Assembly: GCA_946414115.1 (NCBI GenBank)
Contig: CAMKNF010000131.1
Coordinates: 1 to 5,558, forward strand
Source: an uncultured Ruminococcus sp.
Lineage (GTDB): Bacteria; Bacillota; Clostridia; Oscillospirales; Acutalibacteraceae
DNA length: 5,558 nt
Direction: 5' to 3'
Part shown: positions 1-5,558 of the stretch, piece after piece
Numbering within the stretch: position 1 is the first letter of the stretch
How the letters are laid out: each line of letters starts with the position of its first letter
Program-made: the position numbers and the translations under genes
Notes under the pieces: generated by a model
Database searches by the model: none
Told to the model about the DNA's origin: nothing
The model's input: the letters and a program-made list of their open reading frames with translations, nothing else

Positions 1-30
1 CTGGAGTTCAGACGTGTGCTCTTCCGATCT
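1..30 (-). other. Illumina TruSeq-type adapter (synthetic, read-2 side)
   Basis: These 30 bases match the 3' part of the standard Illumina read-2 sequencing primer, ending in the hallmark GCTCTTCCGATCT. They are the exact reverse complement of 5513-5542 at the other end. The sequence is synthetic library adapter left on the contig and should be trimmed. It is not a biological terminal repeat. Confidence 0.97.
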
Positions 31-114
31 GGTATTTATCCTGATATGATTATGAATCCTCATGGTTTCCCTTCTCGTATGACAGTTGGTAAAATGATGG
101 AATTATTAGCTGGT
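31..114 (+). CDS. Fragment of eukaryotic RNA polymerase III subunit RPC2 (second-largest, beta-like)
   Basis: In the frame beginning at 31, about 28 residues read as the near-invariant second-largest-subunit block, with the core MNPHGFPSRMTVGKM followed by MELLAG. From family knowledge, the Pol III subunit (RPC2/RET1/POLR3B) carries IMNPHGFPSRMTVGK, whereas Pol II RPB2 has INPHAxPSRMTxGH and Pol I has FNPHGFPSRMTI. Bacterial RpoB reads differently (NPLGVPSRMNVGQ). This region lies near the polymerase active centre. Neither gene end is present: the left side is adapter, and the right side fuses to GC-rich DNA somewhere between about 114 and 130. The frame stays open by chance until TGA at 193-195. 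Nearly all codons end in T or A (GGT, CCT, GCT, GAT), unlike the next segment. The source is probably a eukaryote in the sample (protist, host or diet). The species cannot be named. Confidence 0.8.
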
Positions 115-115
115 G

Positions 116-318
116 ATGGTGCTGGTGTTCGCCCTGGCGGCGGCGCTGTGCGTCCAGGTATTTGTGCTGTCGGACCGGACCTCCCGCAGAAATGAGTCCC
201 GGGACCGGGCGGTGCTGACGGCCCAGAACGCGGCGGAGGAAGTGAAAAGCGTCCGCGGGGACTTCGCCCTGGCGGCGGACCTCTACGGCGGCACCTGGAA
301 CGGCCAGCTCTGGGGCCC
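116..318 (+). CDS. 5' fragment of a hypothetical membrane-anchored protein (GC-rich foreign insert)
   Basis: This stretch is about 70% G+C, against roughly 35-40% for the DNA to its right. Its plus-strand frame has strong G/C third positions. It encodes a hydrophobic segment (MVLVFALAAALCVQVFVL, from 116) followed by a charged region rich in Arg, Asp, Glu and Ala, a layout like a single-pass or pseudopilin-like membrane protein. I have seen similar short hypothetical proteins in GC-rich Oscillospiraceae, but I cannot assign a function. Both ends are artificial: the true start may lie upstream of the left junction (about 114-130), and the frame is cut at about 315-319. Beyond that point the frame continues as nonsense through SpoIVB antisense DNA to a TAA near 410, so the longer open frame is a chimera and not a gene. 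Confidence 0.45.
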
Positions 319-1035
319 ACTGTTATCTGCAATCTTTATTCTTGTTTCTTTATTAGAAAAATTGTCAGATATTGTTCCGTATACTCCTACATCTGAATTT
401 TTTGTAAGATAACCGATTGTATTGTCGGTGAAATAACCGTTCAGACTTCCTGCTTTACCGAAACTGCTTTTTGTTACGCCGTTAATATTTGCATAGACTG
501 CTTCCCCTGAACCGAGTGGCAAAAGCAGGGAAGTATCATTGTCACAAATTCCGTGACCAAGTGCCGCAAAGTAATTTTTATCGGTATCATAATAAGTGAT
601 AGTACCAATACCTGCACAGCTGTCCCTGACCCAAGCACCGATAAGATACATTCCTGCAGTGTTTTTTTGTGGCGTTATATTTTTGGTTTCTTCTTTACCT
701 TCTCTTTCAATCTTGAGCGTCAAAGTTCCTCCGTTTGAATTTATTGCCGCTTCCTGCAATGCTTCGTTCGTACAAATAACATCTCCGTTGGCCTCCTTTA
801 TAATGTCATTGACTTGTAATCCTCCTTCTTTTGCCGGGCAGATATATCTATTTCCGTCATAATAACTCTCAAGATTGATAATAACTACTCCGTTGTTGTA
901 GAATTTAACACCGAACGGTTGTCCGCCGAGATAAACGCTTTTAGTTTCACTTTCTGTAACTGCTGTTATTTGTGAAAAGCCGAGTAAAATTGCTCCTGTT
1001 AAGGCAACTGATAATATTTTTTTAAATTTTTTCAA
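319..1035 (-). CDS. spoIVB: SpoIVB-family sporulation serine peptidase, C-terminally truncated by a chimeric junction
   Basis: SpoIVB is a secreted S55-family serine peptidase made in the forespore. It cleaves SpoIVFA to trigger pro-sigma-K processing in the mother cell. The 239 genuine residues show an N-terminal signal/anchor segment (about residues 5-26), a PDZ-like region (about 34-115) opening with GGQPFGVKF and containing GGLQVNDII, and then the peptidase domain. That domain has WVRDSCAGIGTITYYD (136-150) and the catalytic-His motif ALGHGICD, with His161. The family is usually about 400 residues or more, and its catalytic Ser lies in the missing part. Reading stays open past 319 only to a chance TAG at 283-285 in GC-rich foreign DNA. 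The start is TTG at 1035-1033, with a near-consensus Shine-Dalgarno just upstream and a typical KKFKKIL leader. The usual downstream neighbour, spo0A, cannot be seen because of the break. Family assignment is firm; in vivo role is inferred. Confidence 0.85.
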
Positions 1036-1040
1036 AAAAT
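1026..1040. repeat. 15-bp palindrome ATTTTTTCAAAAAAT, copy 1
   Basis: This odd-centred palindrome overlaps the TTG start and first codons of the spoIVB-like gene. An identical 15-base copy sits at 1157-1171 in the leader of the ATPase gene. Both are very A/T-rich in an A/T-rich region, so coincidence is possible; a shared protein-binding role is only a hypothesis. Confidence 0.35.
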
Positions 1041-1048
1041 CACCTTCT
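1039..1048 (-). promoter_or_regulatory. Ribosome binding site for the spoIVB-like gene
   Basis: Read on the minus strand this is AGAAGGTGAT, a 9-of-10 match to the ideal AGGAGGTGAT, ending three bases before the TTG start at 1035. It is the main reason for choosing TTG: no ATG is placed suitably, and GTG inside the site is followed in frame by a stop after two codons. Confidence 0.75.
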
Positions 1049-1119
1049 TTCCGTTGCCTTTATTATCGTTTGCATTTATAATATAAGATAAAACAGGCTT
1101 TAAAATATTAAAATTTTAT

Positions 1120-1148
1120 TTGGAATTAATCATTTTATCTTTTAGATA
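1120..1148 (+). promoter_or_regulatory. Weak candidate sigma-A promoter for the ATPase operon
   Basis: TTGGAA (1120-1125) and TAGATA (1143-1148) are spaced by 17 bases, similar to the TTGACA/TATAAT pair but with only 4 and 3 matches. The -10 element lies inside the palindrome 1133-1151, so a protein bound there would block it. The whole 1036-1209 region is A/T-rich, so chance matches are easy. No sigma-F or sigma-G type promoter for the spoIVB-like gene could be assigned with confidence. Confidence 0.2.
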
Positions 1149-1151
1149 AAA
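1133..1151. promoter_or_regulatory. Perfect 8-bp inverted repeat, candidate operator for the ATPase operon
   Basis: TTTTATCT (1133-1140), a TTT spacer, then AGATAAAA (1144-1151) form a perfect 19-base palindrome 58 bases upstream of the ATPase ATG. The half-site plus one base, AGATAAAAC, recurs as a direct copy at 1086-1094. Palindromes of this size are typical of dimeric repressor sites, and the position in front of a cation pump suggests a metal-responsive regulator. It does not match a Fur, Zur or MntR consensus well enough for me to name one. The stem is too A/T-rich for a convincing terminator. Confidence 0.35.
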
Positions 1152-1156
1152 CCGTG

Positions 1157-1171
1157 ATTTTTTCAAAAAAT
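1157..1171. repeat. 15-bp palindrome ATTTTTTCAAAAAAT, copy 2
   Basis: Exact second copy of the element at 1026-1040, 131 bases away and on the ATPase side of the divergent intergenic region, 39 bases before the ATPase ATG. It is followed by TTTTCAC, not by a clean T-run after a GC stem, so it does not look like a rho-independent terminator. Confidence 0.35.
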
Positions 1172-1200
1172 TTTCACAAAATAAATGATTTTCAATTTTT

Positions 1201-1205
1201 GAGGT
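1201..1205 (+). promoter_or_regulatory. Ribosome binding site of the P-type ATPase gene
   Basis: GAGGT lies four bases before the ATG at 1210. This supports that ATG as the start; the protein then begins directly with the cytosolic N-terminus expected for the family. Confidence 0.65.
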
Positions 1206-1209
1206 ATTT

Positions 1210-3561
1210 ATGGCAGATAATCAAACCGTGCTTAAAGGATTAAGCGAAGAGGAAGTTAGACAAAGAGTAAGTGAAGGAAAGGTAAATATTTCTTCAAATT
1301 TAAAAACAAAGTCGATTAAGCGTATTTTTTACGATAACATTTGTACATTGTTTAATGCAATAAACGTTGTTCTGTTTATTGCGCTTTTGGTTGTCGGCTC
1401 TTATAAAAATATGCTTTTTATGGGAATTGTACTTGCAAATATCACAATCGGAATTGTTCAGGAAATTCGTTCCAAAATCAGCGTAGATAAACTGACAATA
1501 CTTTCCGAAAAAAAGGTCAGTGTTCTTCGCAACGGTAAAATTGTTGAAATAAGTAAGGAAGAAATTGTTCTTGACGATATTCTTGTGCTTTCACGAGGCT
1601 GTCAGATTCCCGCAGATTGCATTGTTTGTAAAGGTGAATGTAAGATAAACGAGAGCCTGCTCACAGGTGAATCCGATTTAATATTGAAAAAAGAAAACGA
1701 CGAGCTTCTGTCAGGCAGTTTTATTGCATCAGGAAAATGCTTTGCGAGGGTTAATAAGGTTGGTGCTGAATGCTACGCTGCAAAAATTAACAACGAAGCA
1801 AAGTACATAAAGAAAGTAAATTCCCAGATTCTCAAATCTTTCAATTTTATTATTAAGCTTTGCACGTTTGTAATTTTTCCAATAGGTATTTTCTTCTTTT
1901 TCCGTCAGTTCGGAATACAAGGCGGAGATATTCAGGGTACTGTTGTCAGCACAGTTGCGGCGATTGACGGAATGATTCCGAAGGGAATGATATTGCTCAC
2001 GAGTACTGTCCTTGCCGTATCTGTTATCCGAATGTCGTCAAAAAAGGTTCTTGTTCAGGAGATGTACAGTATAGAATCCCTTGCAAGAGTAGATGTGCTT
2101 TGCCTTGACAAAACAGGAACGCTGACGACCGATAAAATGAACGTAACCGATATTATTAATTTTGATGTTGATGATAATGAGGTTAAAACTGCACTTGCTT
2201 CAATTGTTTCTGCATCAGATGAAATCAATGCAACGCTTTACGCTATTAAAGACTGCGTAGGCGATACAAAACCTCTTAATTGCAGTAAATTCGTTCCTTT
2301 TTCTTCCGAAACAAAATGGTCGGGTGGTACATTCTATAACGGAAAATCCTATGTTATCGGTGCGGCTGAATTTGTTTTTCGTGATAAGGAAAAGTATAAA
2401 GCTGTTTTTGATGAAATTGAAAAAGTCAGTCAGACCGTTCGCATACTTGTGCTTGCATCATCAGATTGCGCAATAACGGACTCTGAAATTCCGCAAGACC
2501 TCAAACCTATGGCTATTGTCCTTATTAAGGATACTCTGCGTGACAATGTAAATGAAACTGTAAATTACTTTAAAGAACAGGGAGTAACGCTGAAGGTGAT
2601 TTCAGGCGACAGCGTAAAAACCGTAAAGAACATTGCAATTGATACGGGAATAGAGGGCGCTGAAAACGCTGTTGATATGACTACAATTACAAAAGACGAG
2701 GAGCTTTTTGATGCCGCAGAAAAATACAACGTATTCGGCAGAGTAACCCCCATTCAGAAGAAAAAACTTGTTATTGCACTGAAAGAGCACGGTCACTCGG
2801 TTGCTATGACAGGTGACGGAGTAAATGACGTTCTTGCACTCAAAGAAGCTGATTGTTCTGTTGCAATGGCGTCGGGAAGCGATGCCGCAAGAAACGTTTC
2901 ACAGCTTGTTCTTGTAAACAATGACTTTGCCTCAATGCCTGATGTTGTGGCAGAGGGACGAAGAACAATCAACAACCTTGAACGCAGTTCTTCGCTATAT
3001 ATGGTGAAAACAATCTATTCGGTAATTCTCTCAATTTTCTTCATATTTTTCCATATGGAATATCCGTTTGAGCCGATTCAGCTTACCCTGATTGGAGCGT
3101 TTACAGTCGGAATACCATCTTTTATACTTGCTTTACAGCCCAATAAGAACATAATCAAAGGTAACTTTACATTTAATATAATAGCCAGAGCATTTCCTGC
3201 TGTAATCTGCGTAGTTACAAATATTATCAGTGCGGCAATAGTATGCAAATTCATAACATTGCCAACGCCTGAATTTTCAACAATCTGCGTTTATACAACG
3301 GCTATTTCTTGTATGCTCCTAGTAATCAGACTTTCTTTACCAATCAATGCCTTACGTGCCGCTATGCTTACTGTCTGTACGGCAGGTGTTGTATTAGGAA
3401 GTATCTTCTTCGGTCAGTTCTTCTCATTAGCTCCTTTGAGCTTTAACGGACTTGTACTGCTTGCCATTCTGGTTTCAGCTACAATAGTTATTTTCAATAT
3501 TCTCTATAATATAGCGCAAAATTTGATTCAAAAATATAAAAACAGAGGTAAATCTAAATGA
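1210..3561 (+). CDS. Cation-translocating P-type ATPase, CtpE-like
   Basis: A 783-residue P-type ATPase that uses ATP, through a phospho-aspartate, to move a cation across the cytoplasmic membrane. Motifs in order are TGES of the actuator domain (152-155), the M4 motif IPKGM (256-260), the phosphorylation site DKTGTLT (Asp300), DTLRD (441-445), SGD (465-467) and the hinge TGDGVND (534-540). There are about ten membrane segments: M1-M2 about 48-85, M3-M4 about 211-275, M5-M6 about 597-642 and M7-M10 about 658-768. No N-terminal metal-binding domain and no CPC motif exist, so it is not a copper or heavy-metal pump. Length and the M6 block LTLIGAFTVGIP fit the CtpE branch (M. tuberculosis CtpE is linked to calcium). 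The M4 motif has Lys258 where most P2-type pumps have Glu, and M6 has no Asp, so the transported ion is uncertain. It overlaps the next gene by four bases. Confidence 0.9.
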   Translation: MADNQTVLKGLSEEEVRQRVSEGKVNISSNLKTKSIKRIFYDNICTLFNAINVVLFIALLVVGSYKNMLFMGIVLANITIGIVQEIRSKISVDKLTILSEKKVSVLRNGKIVEISKEEIVLDDILVLSRGCQIPADCIVCKGECKINESLLTGESDLILKKENDELLSGSFIASGKCFARVNKVGAECYAAKINNEAKYIKKVNSQILKSFNFIIKLCTFVIFPIGIFFFFRQFGIQGGDIQGTVVSTVAAIDGMIPKGMILLTSTVLAVSVIRMSSKKVLVQEMYSIESLARVDVLCLDKTGTLTTDKMNVTDIINFDVDDNEVKTALASIVSASDEINATLYAIKDCVGDTKPLNCSKFVPFSSETKWSGGTFYNGKSYVIGAAEFVFRDKEKYKAVFDEIEKVSQTVRILVLASSDCAITDSEIPQDLKPMAIVLIKDTLRDNVNETVNYFKEQGVTLKVISGDSVKTVKNIAIDTGIEGAENAVDMTTITKDEELFDAAEKYNVFGRVTPIQKKKLVIALKEHGHSVAMTGDGVNDVLALKEADCSVAMASGSDAARNVSQLVLVNNDFASMPDVVAEGRRTINNLERSSSLYMVKTIYSVILSIFFIFFHMEYPFEPIQLTLIGAFTVGIPSFILALQPNKNIIKGNFTFNIIARAFPAVICVVTNIISAAIVCKFITLPTPEFSTICVYTTAISCMLLVIRLSLPINALRAAMLTVCTAGVVLGSIFFGQFFSLAPLSFNGLVLLAILVSATIVIFNILYNIAQNLIQKYKNRGKSK
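3544..3561 (+). promoter_or_regulatory. RBS and ATGA stop/start overlap coupling the ATPase to the cysteine synthase gene
   Basis: AGAGGT (3544-3549) lies inside the last ATPase codons, eight bases before the ATG at 3558. The ATPase stop TGA (3559-3561) overlaps that start as ATGA. This arrangement usually means translational coupling and co-transcription. Confidence 0.75.
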
Positions 3562-4490
3562 TATACAATAATATTTTAGACGCCGTAGGACACACTCCTA
3601 TAGTAAGACTTAATAATATGGTTGACGATGACAGCGCAGAAATTCTTGTAAAATTCGAGGGACTTAACGTAGGCGGCTCAATCAAGACAAGAACAGCGTA
3701 CAATATGATTTTGCAGGCAGAAAAAGAGGGCAGAATACATAAAGACACAATAATTGTTGAGCCTACAAGCGGCAATCAGGGAATTGGTCTTGCACTTGTC
3801 GGAGCAGTAAGAGGGTATAGAACTATTATAATTATGCCCGATTCCGTAAGCGAGGAACGCAGAAAGCTCGTTCGTCACTACGGCGCAGAGGTAATTCTTA
3901 TTCACGACAGCGGTAATATAGGCAAGTGTATTGACGAGTGCCTGCAAACTGCAATTAAGATGTCAAAAGAAAATCCAAATGTTTTTGTTCCGCAACAATT
4001 TGAAAATGAAAACAATCCTCTTGCACACCGTCACCATACCGCCCTTGAAATTATGGAGCAAGTAGGTGGACCTATAGACGGTTTCTGCTCAGGAGTCGGC
4101 ACAGGCGGCACAATTACGGGAATCGGCGAAGTATTAAAGGCACAGTACCCGAACATTACAATCTGGGCAGTTGAGCCTGAAAACGCCGCTATACTTTCGG
4201 GCGGCACAATCGGGACACATCTTCAAATGGGCATAGGCGACGGAGTAATTCCGCAGGTGCTTAATACCCAAATTTATGAGGATATTTGTATAATTACCGA
4301 TGAAGAGGCTATACAGACCTCAAAGGATTTAGCGAGGAAAGAGGGGCTAATGTGCGGTATTTCGAGCGGAACAAACGTAGCCGCCGCAATAAAGCTTGCT
4401 AAAAAGCTCGGCAAAGGCAAGACGGTTGTAACCGTACTTCCCGATACTGCTGAAAGATATTTTTCAACTCCTCTTTTTGAAAACGAATAA
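3558..4490 (+). CDS. cysK: Cysteine synthase-family PLP enzyme (O-acetylserine sulfhydrylase-like)
   Basis: A 310-residue fold-type II PLP enzyme, the normal length for CysK, which makes cysteine from O-acetylserine and sulfide in the cytosol. Visible family motifs are HTPIVRLN (12-19), the PLP-lysine region NVGGSIKTR with Lys43, the substrate loop EPTSGNQGIGLA (68-79), the PLP-phosphate loop GTGGTITG (181-188), GISSGTNVAAA (267-277) and PDTAERYFST (295-304). Two positions differ from the textbook CysK pattern: SIKTR replaces S(V/I)KDR, and TSGNQG replaces TSGNTG in the loop that holds the substrate carboxylate. The family also includes cystathionine beta-synthase-like and SbnA-like enzymes, so the exact substrate is less sure than the fold. 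No C-terminal CBS domains are present. It sits between the ATPase (4-base overlap) and the CCA enzyme (30 bases downstream), with no terminator in either gap. Confidence 0.87.
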   Translation: MIYNNILDAVGHTPIVRLNNMVDDDSAEILVKFEGLNVGGSIKTRTAYNMILQAEKEGRIHKDTIIVEPTSGNQGIGLALVGAVRGYRTIIIMPDSVSEERRKLVRHYGAEVILIHDSGNIGKCIDECLQTAIKMSKENPNVFVPQQFENENNPLAHRHHTALEIMEQVGGPIDGFCSGVGTGGTITGIGEVLKAQYPNITIWAVEPENAAILSGGTIGTHLQMGIGDGVIPQVLNTQIYEDICIITDEEAIQTSKDLARKEGLMCGISSGTNVAAAIKLAKKLGKGKTVVTVLPDTAERYFSTPLFENE

Positions 4491-4507
4491 TTCTAAAATA
4501 GAAAAAT

Positions 4508-4515
4508 AAGGTGAT
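4508..4515 (+). promoter_or_regulatory. Ribosome binding site setting the TTG start of the CCA enzyme gene
   Basis: AAGGTGAT lies five bases before TTG 4521. An in-frame TGA at 4512-4514 rules out any start further upstream, and there is no in-frame ATG until residue 121, well past the catalytic motifs, so TTG is effectively forced. Confidence 0.8.
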
Positions 4516-4520
4516 ATAAT

Positions 4521-5512
4521 TTGAATATAGTATTGCCGAAGAAAGTTAAGTTAATAATTGATATTTTAAATAAGAATAATTTTGAGGCTTTTATTGTCGG
4601 CGGATGTGTTCGTGACTCAATAATCGGACTTACGCCGCACGACTGGGATATTTGCACCAACGCAAAACCCGAAGAAATTAAAAAATGCTTTGAATTTTTT
4701 AACACATTTGATTCCGGTATAAAGCACGGCACAATTTCAATTGTCATTGACGGTGAAGTGTATGAAGTAACAACCTACCGAATTGACGGCACATATTCCG
4801 ACAACCGCCGCCCAGACAGCGTAACATTCACTTCTGACATAGCAAAAGACCTTGCACGACGTGATTTTACGATAAATGCAATGGCGTATAATGAGCAGTG
4901 CGGCTTGATTGACCCGTACGGCGGCAGAAATGATTTGTTAGATAAGATAATCAGATGTGTTGGAAATCCCGATTTTCGCTTTAATGAGGACGCTTTGCGA
5001 ATAATTCGTGCGTTGCGTTTTGCATCAGTATATGGTTTTGTGATTGAAAATGAAACATCAAAATCAATCTGTAAAAACGCTGATTTACTAAAAAATATAG
5101 CTGTGGAAAGAATTTCCGTTGAATTTAATAAGCTTTTGTGCGGTAACGGTGCTGAAGAAATACTTAATAACTATCGTGACGTAATTGCTGTTTTCATTCC
5201 TGAAATAAAGCCTATGTTTGACTACAGTCAGCACACAAAGCACCACAATCGTGATTTATGGCGTCACACAACTTATTCCGTAAAGTCAATTGACAAAATG
5301 CCCTTACTTAGAATGTCAATGCTTTTACATGATATTGGCAAGCCTAAAGCCTGTAAGCGTGACGAGGACGGAACGTGTCACTTTAAAGGCCATCCGAAAT
5401 ACAGCGCAGAGATGGCTGAAACAATACTCCGCAGACTCAAATATCCCACAGATTTTATTGAAACCTGTGTAACGCTGATAAAATATCACGATGTGCGTTT
5501 TAGCGGTTCAAA
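4521..5512 (+). CDS. cca: tRNA CCA nucleotidyltransferase with HD domain, 3' end cut by adapter
   Basis: This class II enzyme adds or repairs the CCA end of tRNAs using CTP and ATP. About 331 residues are present. The nucleotidyltransferase head has GGCVRD (27-32) and the metal-binding pair Asp41/Asp43 in DWD. It is followed by RRDFTINA (113-120), the DPYGGRNDLL segment (131-140) and the neck/nucleotide-selection motif EDALRIIRALRFA (156-168). An HD phosphohydrolase-type domain follows, with RHT (His249), LLHDIGKP (His270, Asp271), HFKGHP (287-292) and KYHD (321-324), a common arrangement in Clostridia. Relatives run to about 440-460 residues, so roughly the last quarter is missing. No stop codon is reached: codon 331 runs into adapter at 5513. 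The start is TTG. It lies 30 bases after the cysK-like stop with no terminator, so it is probably the third gene of the operon. Confidence 0.92.
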
Positions 5513-5558
5513 AGATCGGAAGAGCACACGTCTGAACTCCAGTCACCATCAAGTATCT
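5513..5558 (+). other. Illumina TruSeq adapter, 8-base index and start of P7 arm (synthetic)
   Basis: 5513-5546 is the standard 34-base TruSeq read-through adapter, starting AGATCGGAAGAGC and ending CAGTCAC. It is followed by an 8-base index, CATCAAGT (5547-5554), and then ATCT (5555-5558), the first bases of the fixed sequence after the index. This is synthetic and should be removed. The first A may instead be the last genuine genomic base. Confidence 0.97.

Noticed and set aside
283..318. Last 11 residues and stop of the minus-strand spoIVB-like frame
   Set aside because: These bases belong to the GC-rich insert; the TAG at 283-285 is a chance stop and not the native C-terminus.
60..332. 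Minus-strand open frame of 90 residues rich in Pro, Arg and Gly
   Set aside because: Low-complexity composition typical of the antisense of GC-rich coding DNA, and it spans both chimeric junctions.
113..412. 99-residue plus-strand open frame
   Set aside because: It crosses the junction at about 315-319. Its first two thirds are GC-rich foreign coding sequence and the rest is antisense of the spoIVB-like gene, so the complete frame is not a real gene.
553..862. Plus-strand open frames antisense to the spoIVB-like gene
   Set aside because: They lie opposite a clearly recognised family domain and have no family motifs of their own.
4491..4503. TTCTA-AAA-TAGAA inverted repeat after the cysK-like gene as a terminator
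   Set aside because: The stem is only 5 bp and A/T-rich with no following T-run, and the RBS of the next gene follows at once.
5290..5472. 60-residue plus-strand open frame inside the CCA enzyme gene
   Set aside because: It is out of frame with the strongly supported HD domain of the CCA enzyme and has no RBS or recognisable motif.
1..5542. 30-bp perfect terminal inverted repeats suggesting a transposon
   Set aside because: Both copies are Illumina adapter; there is no transposase and no target-site duplication.

Overview
The window reads as one end of a metagenome-style assembly contig, not as intact native DNA. It begins and ends in Illumina TruSeq-type adapter. Positions 1-30 are the reverse complement of 5513-5542, and the right end continues into what looks like an 8-base index and the first bases of the P7 arm. 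Between the adapters lie three unrelated pieces. (1) About 31-114 is a short, T-ending-codon stretch that translates to the diagnostic block of the eukaryotic RNA polymerase III second-largest subunit. (2) About 116-318 is a roughly 70% GC fragment encoding the start of a small membrane-anchored protein of unknown function. (3) About 319-5512 is roughly 35-40% GC DNA of a Gram-positive, spore-forming Clostridia type, probably a gut Ruminococcus/Oscillospirales relative. The evidence for that lineage is a SpoIVB-family protein, strong AGGTGAT-type ribosome binding sites, TTG starts and an HD-domain CCA-adding enzyme. Genus level is inference.

In the main piece, a SpoIVB-like sporulation peptidase is encoded on the minus strand and is cut before its catalytic serine by the chimeric junction. 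A 174-base AT-rich divergent intergenic region follows. It holds a perfect 8-bp inverted repeat (1133-1151) and a duplicated 15-bp palindrome (1026-1040 and 1157-1171). On the plus strand comes a tight three-gene run: a CtpE-like cation P-type ATPase (1210-3561), a cysteine synthase-family enzyme (3558-4490, ATGA overlap with the ATPase), and a tRNA CCA nucleotidyltransferase (from TTG 4521, cut by adapter at 5512). No terminator is visible between these genes, so they are probably co-transcribed. Their functions (ion transport, sulfur amino-acid synthesis, tRNA maturation) do not form one obvious pathway.

I find no convincing new multi-gene system. The points worth a second look are the chimeric left end, a lysine in place of the usual glutamate in the ATPase's M4 ion-site motif, altered active-site motifs in the cysteine synthase-like protein, and the palindromes in the divergent promoter region.
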